Source: Marinobacterium rhizophilum | GTDB taxonomy: Bacteria > Pseudomonadota > Gammaproteobacteria > Pseudomonadales > Balneatricaceae | Direction: 5' to 3' | DNA: 64,000 nt | Assembly (NCBI RefSeq): GCF_024397915.1 | Contig: NZ_CP073347.1 | Span: 2,604,001 to 2,668,000, forward strand | Shown: piece by piece, positions 59,814 through 64,000 of the stretch | How positions within the stretch are numbered: the stretch's first letter is position 1 | How the letters are laid out: the number at the start of each line of letters is the position of its first letter | Notes under the pieces: model-generated | Seen by the model: only the letters and a program-made list of their open reading frames with translations | What the model was told of the DNA's origin: nothing | Database searches by the model: none | Position numbers and translations under genes: made by a program

Positions 59814-61193
59814 CTACTCCGTCAATGAAAAGCCGCTCTCACGCATGCGCGCCAGCTTGTAGCGCAGCGTACGCGGGCTGATTCCCAGCCGCTCGGCGGC
59901 ATCCTTGCGACTGCCACCGGCCTGCTGCAGTGCCTCCACAATCAGCTGAAATTCGTGCTGGCGCAGATCTGAGCCCAGCTGGCCGGCGTCCTCCCCATCC
60001 TCCGCTCCCTCACCCGGCACAACACCGGGCTGCAGCTGAGCCTGGGCAAACTGGCTGACACTGATAGCCCCCGGCGCCAGGTGCAGATCGGCGGCCAGAA
60101 TGCGGGTACCCGTTTGCAGAATCAGCGCCCGCTGCATGACGTTGTCCAACTCGCGCACGTTGCCCGGCCAGCCATGGGCCAGCAACTGCTGGCGCGCCGC
60201 GGGACAGAGGCTCGCGGGCGGGCGGTGCATCTTGCTGCAGTGCTTGGCCAGCAGACGCTCGGCCAGGGGCAGCACATCCCCCGCGCGTTCGCGCAGCGGC
60301 AGCCACTGCAGCGGAAAGACATTCAGGCGGTAATACAGGTCTTCGCGAAAGCGGCCCTCGGCGACAAAGGCCTCCAGCGCCCGGTTGCTGGTCGCCAGCA
60401 CCCGCACATCGAGCTTTACCGCCTTGCGCCCACCGATACGTTCCACTTCCTGCTCCTGCAGCACGCGCAGCAGCTTGGCCTGCAGCCCCAGGTCCATTTC
60501 GCTGATCTCATCCAGCAGCAGGGTGCCGCCGTTGGCCTGTTCGAACTTGCCGGCATGGCTGCTGTAGGCGCCGGTAAAGGCCCCTTTCTCATGGCCGAAC
60601 AGCGTGGCCTCGAGCATGTTCTCCGGGATGGCTGCACAGTTGATGGCCACAAAGGGCTGGTCGCTGCGGGCGGAATGCTGATGAATGTATTGCGCCAGCA
60701 CTTCCTTGCCGGTACCGGACTCACCGGTGATCAGTACGGTGGAATCCGTTTCAGCCACGCGCCTGGCCAGCTGCAGCAACTGCCGACTGGCGGCGTCCTC
60801 GGCGATGGGGGGCTCGAACGCCGACACACCGGCGGCACCGGCGTGCAGCCTGAGGGTTTCGATCAGCTGCTCGGGCTCGAAGGGCTTCATCAGGTAATCC
60901 ACGGCGCCGGCACGAATGGCCTCCACCGCTTTTTGCACCTGCCCAAAGGCGGTGATCAGCACCACCGGCAAGCAGGGGTGGGACTGCTGCAGGCGCGCCA
61001 GCAGGCCGTGGCCGTCGAGCCCCGGCATGTTAACATCGCTGACCACGATATCCACCGCCGCCTGCTTGAGCCGCTCCAGCGCCTGCAGGCCGTCGCTGGC
61101 CTCCAGGTACTCGAATCCCGCCAGCGCCAGGGTATCGGCCAGCGCCTCGCGCAGGGCCTCGTCATCTTCGACTATCAGTACCTTGATTCCCAT
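59814..61193 (-). CDS. flrC: Sigma-54-dependent flagellar response regulator FlrC/FleR
   Basis: A 459-residue NtrC-type activator. The receiver carries D53 in DIVVSDVNMPGLDG. The AAA+ domain has GESGTGKEVLAQYIH (Walker A), GHEKGAFTGAYSSH (sigma-54 contact loop GAFTGA) and GGTLLLDEISEMDL. The Fis-type helix-turn-helix is RKDAAERLGISPRTLRYKLARM. With sigma-54 it activates class III flagellar operons after phosphorylation by FlrB. It follows flrB with a 129-nt gap. Confidence 0.96.
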   Translation of the reverse strand: MGIKVLIVEDDEALREALADTLALAGFEYLEASDGLQALERLKQAAVDIVVSDVNMPGLDGHGLLARLQQSHPCLPVVLITAFGQVQKAVEAIRAGAVDYLMKPFEPEQLIETLRLHAGAAGVSAFEPPIAEDAASRQLLQLARRVAETDSTVLITGESGTGKEVLAQYIHQHSARSDQPFVAINCAAIPENMLEATLFGHEKGAFTGAYSSHAGKFEQANGGTLLLDEISEMDLGLQAKLLRVLQEQEVERIGGRKAVKLDVRVLATSNRALEAFVAEGRFREDLYYRLNVFPLQWLPLRERAGDVLPLAERLLAKHCSKMHRPPASLCPAARQQLLAHGWPGNVRELDNVMQRALILQTGTRILAADLHLAPGAISVSQFAQAQLQPGVVPGEGAEDGEDAGQLGSDLRQHEFQLIVEALQQAGGSRKDAAERLGISPRTLRYKLARMRESGFSLTE

Positions 61194-61322
61194 TGATTCC
61201 CTGGTGTCCTTGTATCAATTGCGAAACGGGGGGGCTTGCCGGTGCGGTTCGTTACACTCACCGACAGCCTACACACCGGAATGATCTGTAGGGTGCTGGT
61301 AAGCGAAGCGCACCGCACCGTT

Positions 61323-62411
61323 TCACGTCAAAAACGGTAACAGCAATGCCGCCCGGGTGCCTTGCCCCGGCGCCGAATCGAGCTCGAAACTGCCATGGTG
61401 TGCCCTTGCCACCACCTGGGCCACCGCCAGCCCAAGGCCGGTACCATGGGACTTGGTGGTGTAGAACGGCTGCATGGCCTGGGCCCGGGTCTGCGCATCC
61501 ATACCGGGGCCCTGATCAATCACCTCCAGGCGCAGGTAGGCACCATCAAGGCTTGCGCGAATGGCCAGGGTGGTACCCGCGCCACAGGCCTGCAGGGCAT
61601 TATCCACCAGGTTTTGCAGGGCACCGAGCAGGGTTTCCCGGTTGCACTGTAGCCAGAGCCCCGGCGCCTCGTTGTGACAGTCACAGTCTGCATCCTGGCT
61701 GGAAAGCGGCGCATCGAGCATGTCCTCGATGGCACTGAACAGCTCTTCAGTGCTGATGCGATCATCCAGGCGGGTTTCCCCCCGGGCAAACACCAGCATA
61801 TCCCGCACCTGCTGTTCCAGGTTCACCAGCCGCGACTTCACCTTGGAGGCAAAGCGCAGCCGCTGGCTGTCCTCCAGCTGCGCACGGCCAAGGTGCGAGG
61901 TATACAGCAGTGCGGCCGAGAGCGGCGTGCGAATCTGGTGTGCCAGGGACGCCATCATGCGGCCCATCTCCGACAGCCGCTGGTAATGAGACAGCCGAGT
62001 TTGCAGCAGCCGTGTTTCGGTCTGGTTGGTCAGCAACACCAGCTGACCGGGCTCGTTGTCCATGGCACGGGTCGCCAGGTGCACCCGCCGCCCATCCCGC
62101 AACGACACTTCGTGACCGTCATCGCTGCGCGGCGCAAAGCTGCGCCGGATAATGTCGATCCAGAGTTGACCCTGCAACGGTTCCCCCAGCAGATCCCGCG
62201 CCGCCGGGTTCGCCTCGGCGACAAGGCCCGCGCTGTCAATCAGGATCACGCCGGCGGGCAGCAGGTCGAGCAGCTTGCGCATGCGCTCGGCAAGACCGGC
62301 GTTGTGTTCCAGCTCGCCGTCACGGGCCGCCCGTTCAAGTGCCAGTGCGTTGCGGGCATCACGCAGCTGCGCTTCCAGCTCGGCGATGCGTTCGCTGCTT
62401 GCCGGGCTCAT
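61323..62411 (-). CDS. flrB: Flagellar sensor histidine kinase FlrB/FleS
   Basis: A 362-residue soluble kinase with no transmembrane segment. An N-terminal coiled coil and a PAS domain (LDLLPAGVILIDSAGLVAEANPAARDLLGEPL) precede HisKA with H158 in MMASLAHQIRTPLSAALLY and the ATPase domain (NLVDNALQACGAG, VIDQGPGMDAQTRAQAMQPFYTTKSHGTGLGLAVAQVV). It phosphorylates FlrC. Its start overlaps the flrA stop (ATGA), so both are translated together. Confidence 0.96.
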   Translation of the reverse strand: MSPASSERIAELEAQLRDARNALALERAARDGELEHNAGLAERMRKLLDLLPAGVILIDSAGLVAEANPAARDLLGEPLQGQLWIDIIRRSFAPRSDDGHEVSLRDGRRVHLATRAMDNEPGQLVLLTNQTETRLLQTRLSHYQRLSEMGRMMASLAHQIRTPLSAALLYTSHLGRAQLEDSQRLRFASKVKSRLVNLEQQVRDMLVFARGETRLDDRISTEELFSAIEDMLDAPLSSQDADCDCHNEAPGLWLQCNRETLLGALQNLVDNALQACGAGTTLAIRASLDGAYLRLEVIDQGPGMDAQTRAQAMQPFYTTKSHGTGLGLAVAQVVARAHHGSFELDSAPGQGTRAALLLPFLT

Positions 62412-63847
62412 TTGCGCGAGATTCCGTATTTGCGCATTTTTTCCACCAGCGTGGTACGCCGTATTTGCAGCAGATCCGCCGAACGGGCCACCACGTTGTC
62501 ACAGCTGTCCAGCGCCTGTTCAATCAGGCGCTGCTCGATACTCTCTAGATGGCCTTTCAGATCGACGCCGGCAGAAGGCAGGCGAGCCAGGTCCTCGGGG
62601 GGACCAGGCGGTACTGTATCCGCCGTATCGGGATCGGTACCCGCCATCGCCGCCGTGCGGTAACGCTCGGGGTTGGGCTCGTCGACCAGGCGAAATTTTT
62701 CCGGCAGTTCAGACACCCCCACCACCGTATCGGGGTGCATGATCGCCAGGCGCTCCACCAGGTTGGCCAGCTCGCGAATATTGCCGGGCCAGGCGTACCG
62801 CCTGAGAGACTCTATGGCGGCGGGGTGGAACATCAGCTGGCCAAAACCCTGCTGGCTCAGGCGCCCGGACAGCGCATTGATCAGCGGTTCGATATCGTCG
62901 CTGCGCTCGCGCAGGGCCGGCAGCTCGATGGGAAACACGTTCAGGCGGTAATAGAGGTCTTCACGAAACAGGCCCTCGGCGATCATCTGCTCCAGGTTCT
63001 TGTGCGTCGCGGCCAGGATGCGCACGTCCACATCCAGCGTCTTGCTGCCACCCACGCGCTCGAACTGGCGTTCCTGCAGCACGCGCAGCAGCTTGACCTG
63101 CATGGGCAGGGGCATGTCGCCAATTTCATCCAGGAAGAGGGTACCGCCCTGGGCCAGCTCAAAGCGCCCGGTACGGTTGGAGATCGCACCGGTAAAGGCG
63201 CCCTTTTCGTGGCCAAAGAGTTCGCTTTCGAGCAGTTCCGCCGGAATGGCGCCACAGTTCACCGGCACGAAAGGCCCCTTGCGGCGCCCGGAATGATCGT
63301 GCAGGCTGCGCGCCACCACTTCCTTGCCGGTACCCGACTCACCGGTGATGAGCACGCTGACATCCCGCTCGGCCACCTGGGCCATGATGCGCCGCACCTG
63401 CAACAGCGACTCGCTGCCGCCTACCAGGTCCGGAAAGAGGCCGGCCTTGTCGCCATGCCCGCCACCACACTGCCGGCGGTAGATCAGCGCGGCATGCAGC
63501 AGGTCCGCCAGGGCGCTGTAGTTCGGTACCGGCGCAAGCGTGCCCACCAGCATGGCCTGCAACTCGTCCGCCAGGGAGGCCTGATCGCTCCAGTCCGCCA
63601 ACAGGATCACCGGCATGGCGCCGTCCTGGGTACGCAGTTCGGTGAGCAACTTGGCCAGGGACAACGGCAGGCGACACTCACCGAGCAGAATCACCGAGCA
63701 CTGCAGCGGCGCATCGCCCCGTTGCAGCCAGGAGACAAAGTCCGTTGCCTGGCACTGCAGGCCAACAAACGCCAGCGCCTGCACAAAACGCTCGCGCCGC
63801 GGTGCATCGTCTTCGATCAGCTGTATCTGAACACCTGGCAGCATCAT
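62408..63847 (-). CDS. flrA: Flagellar master regulator FlrA/FleQ
   Basis: Sigma-54 activator at the top of the flagellar hierarchy, about 479 residues from the tandem ATGs at 63847/63844 with GAAGG directly upstream. The N-terminal FleQ domain begins VQIQLIEDDAPRRERFVQAL, but the position expected for the phosphorylated aspartate is occupied by LLGECRLP, the usual unphosphorylatable form. The AAA+ domain has GESGTGKEVVARSLH, GHEKGAFTGAISN and GGTLFLDEIGDMPL. The C-terminal helix-turn-helix is ARSADLLQIRRTTLVEKMRKYGI. FleQ homologues bind c-di-GMP and FleN; FlhG/FleN is encoded at 29081. Confidence 0.95.
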   Translation of the reverse strand: MMLPGVQIQLIEDDAPRRERFVQALAFVGLQCQATDFVSWLQRGDAPLQCSVILLGECRLPLSLAKLLTELRTQDGAMPVILLADWSDQASLADELQAMLVGTLAPVPNYSALADLLHAALIYRRQCGGGHGDKAGLFPDLVGGSESLLQVRRIMAQVAERDVSVLITGESGTGKEVVARSLHDHSGRRKGPFVPVNCGAIPAELLESELFGHEKGAFTGAISNRTGRFELAQGGTLFLDEIGDMPLPMQVKLLRVLQERQFERVGGSKTLDVDVRILAATHKNLEQMIAEGLFREDLYYRLNVFPIELPALRERSDDIEPLINALSGRLSQQGFGQLMFHPAAIESLRRYAWPGNIRELANLVERLAIMHPDTVVGVSELPEKFRLVDEPNPERYRTAAMAGTDPDTADTVPPGPPEDLARLPSAGVDLKGHLESIEQRLIEQALDSCDNVVARSADLLQIRRTTLVEKMRKYGISRK

Positions 63848-64000
63848 CCTTCGCCGGCACCTGAAATTCTTGATAGTCAAATTTATGACATTCGGCCCAG
63901 GGGCACAACCGTGCCAGTCACATATTTTTGACACTCGATGCCCGCATACCAGGAAACGGCAGAAAAGCGGAAAGCGTTCAATCACTCCTCACAAATAAAA
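63848..64000 (-). promoter_or_regulatory. flrA upstream region (incomplete)
   Basis: The first 153 nt upstream of flrA are inside the window; the preceding gene is beyond the edge. The stretch is A+T-rich with TTTGACTATCAAG and GTGTCAAAAATATGTG on the minus strand. A sigma-70 promoter is expected for this regulator, but no single -35/-10 pair stands out. Confidence 0.35.

Noticed and set aside
61194..61322. Sigma-54 promoter or regulatory RNA between flrB and flrC
   Set aside because: Distant CGGTGCGG and CCGCACCG arms can pair, but the loop is about 70 nt and no -24/-12 box with correct spacing was found.

Overview
The window comes from a GC-rich gammaproteobacterium with a single polar flagellum. 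FlrA/FlrB/FlrC (FleQ/FleS/FleR), FlhF, FlhG/FleN, MotC/MotD, system I cytochrome c maturation, RfaH, ZipA and fused MnmC all fit the Pseudomonas/Oceanospirillales/Vibrio part of the class. The gene order resembles Pseudomonas and marine Oceanospirillaceae most closely. A genus such as Marinobacterium is only a guess. No rRNA, tRNA, CRISPR array, prophage or insertion sequence was recognised.

Layout. (1) 1-7932, minus strand: the end of an O-antigen or surface polysaccharide locus. It holds a sugar aminotransferase cut by the window edge, a flippase-type ABC exporter, the dTDP-L-rhamnose genes rfbB-rfbD-rfbA-rfbC, rfaH, and a TviB/WbpO-type nucleotide-sugar dehydrogenase. An ops/JUMPstart element lies between rfaH and rfbB, so RfaH is encoded immediately upstream of its own recruitment site. 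(2) 8066-10786, plus strand: mnmC and a CBS-domain gene. (3) 11209-16708, minus strand: a DUF4126 membrane protein, yheU, a lytic-transglycosylase-like lipoprotein, ligA and zipA. (4) 16833-23922, minus strand: the complete ccmABCDEFGHI operon, with a decayed copy of the ccmA 5' end in front of it. (5) 24216-25728, plus strand: a second FliK-like gene and a stand-alone FlhB C-terminal domain gene. (6) 26059-47129, minus strand: the core flagellar cluster, fliEFGHIJK, fliLMNOPQR-flhB, flhA-flhF-flhG-fliA and motCD-DUF2802, with sigma-54-type promoters in front of fliE and flhA. (7) 47354-59505: an acetate module made of an exonuclease, a DUF294/CBS/cNMP protein, an ActP-like symporter with its DUF4212 partner, the hybrid kinase CrbS, the regulator CrbR and acs. 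(8) 59814-63847, minus strand: the flagellar master regulators flrA, flrB and flrC.

How the genes work together. FlrA with sigma-54 and then FlrB/FlrC would switch on fliE- and flhA-led operons, FliA the late genes, and FlhF/FlhG would set pole placement and flagellar number. CrbS/CrbR would drive acs and acetate uptake. The acetate module splits flrABC from fliE, which are adjacent in Pseudomonas, and the che genes usually found between fliA and motC are absent.

The least explained feature is a set of heptanucleotide tandem repeats. They fill all three convergent gene junctions (10787-11208, 25729-26058, 56291-56639) and I saw them in no codirectional or divergent gap. The junctions share repeat words and partly the same order of blocks.
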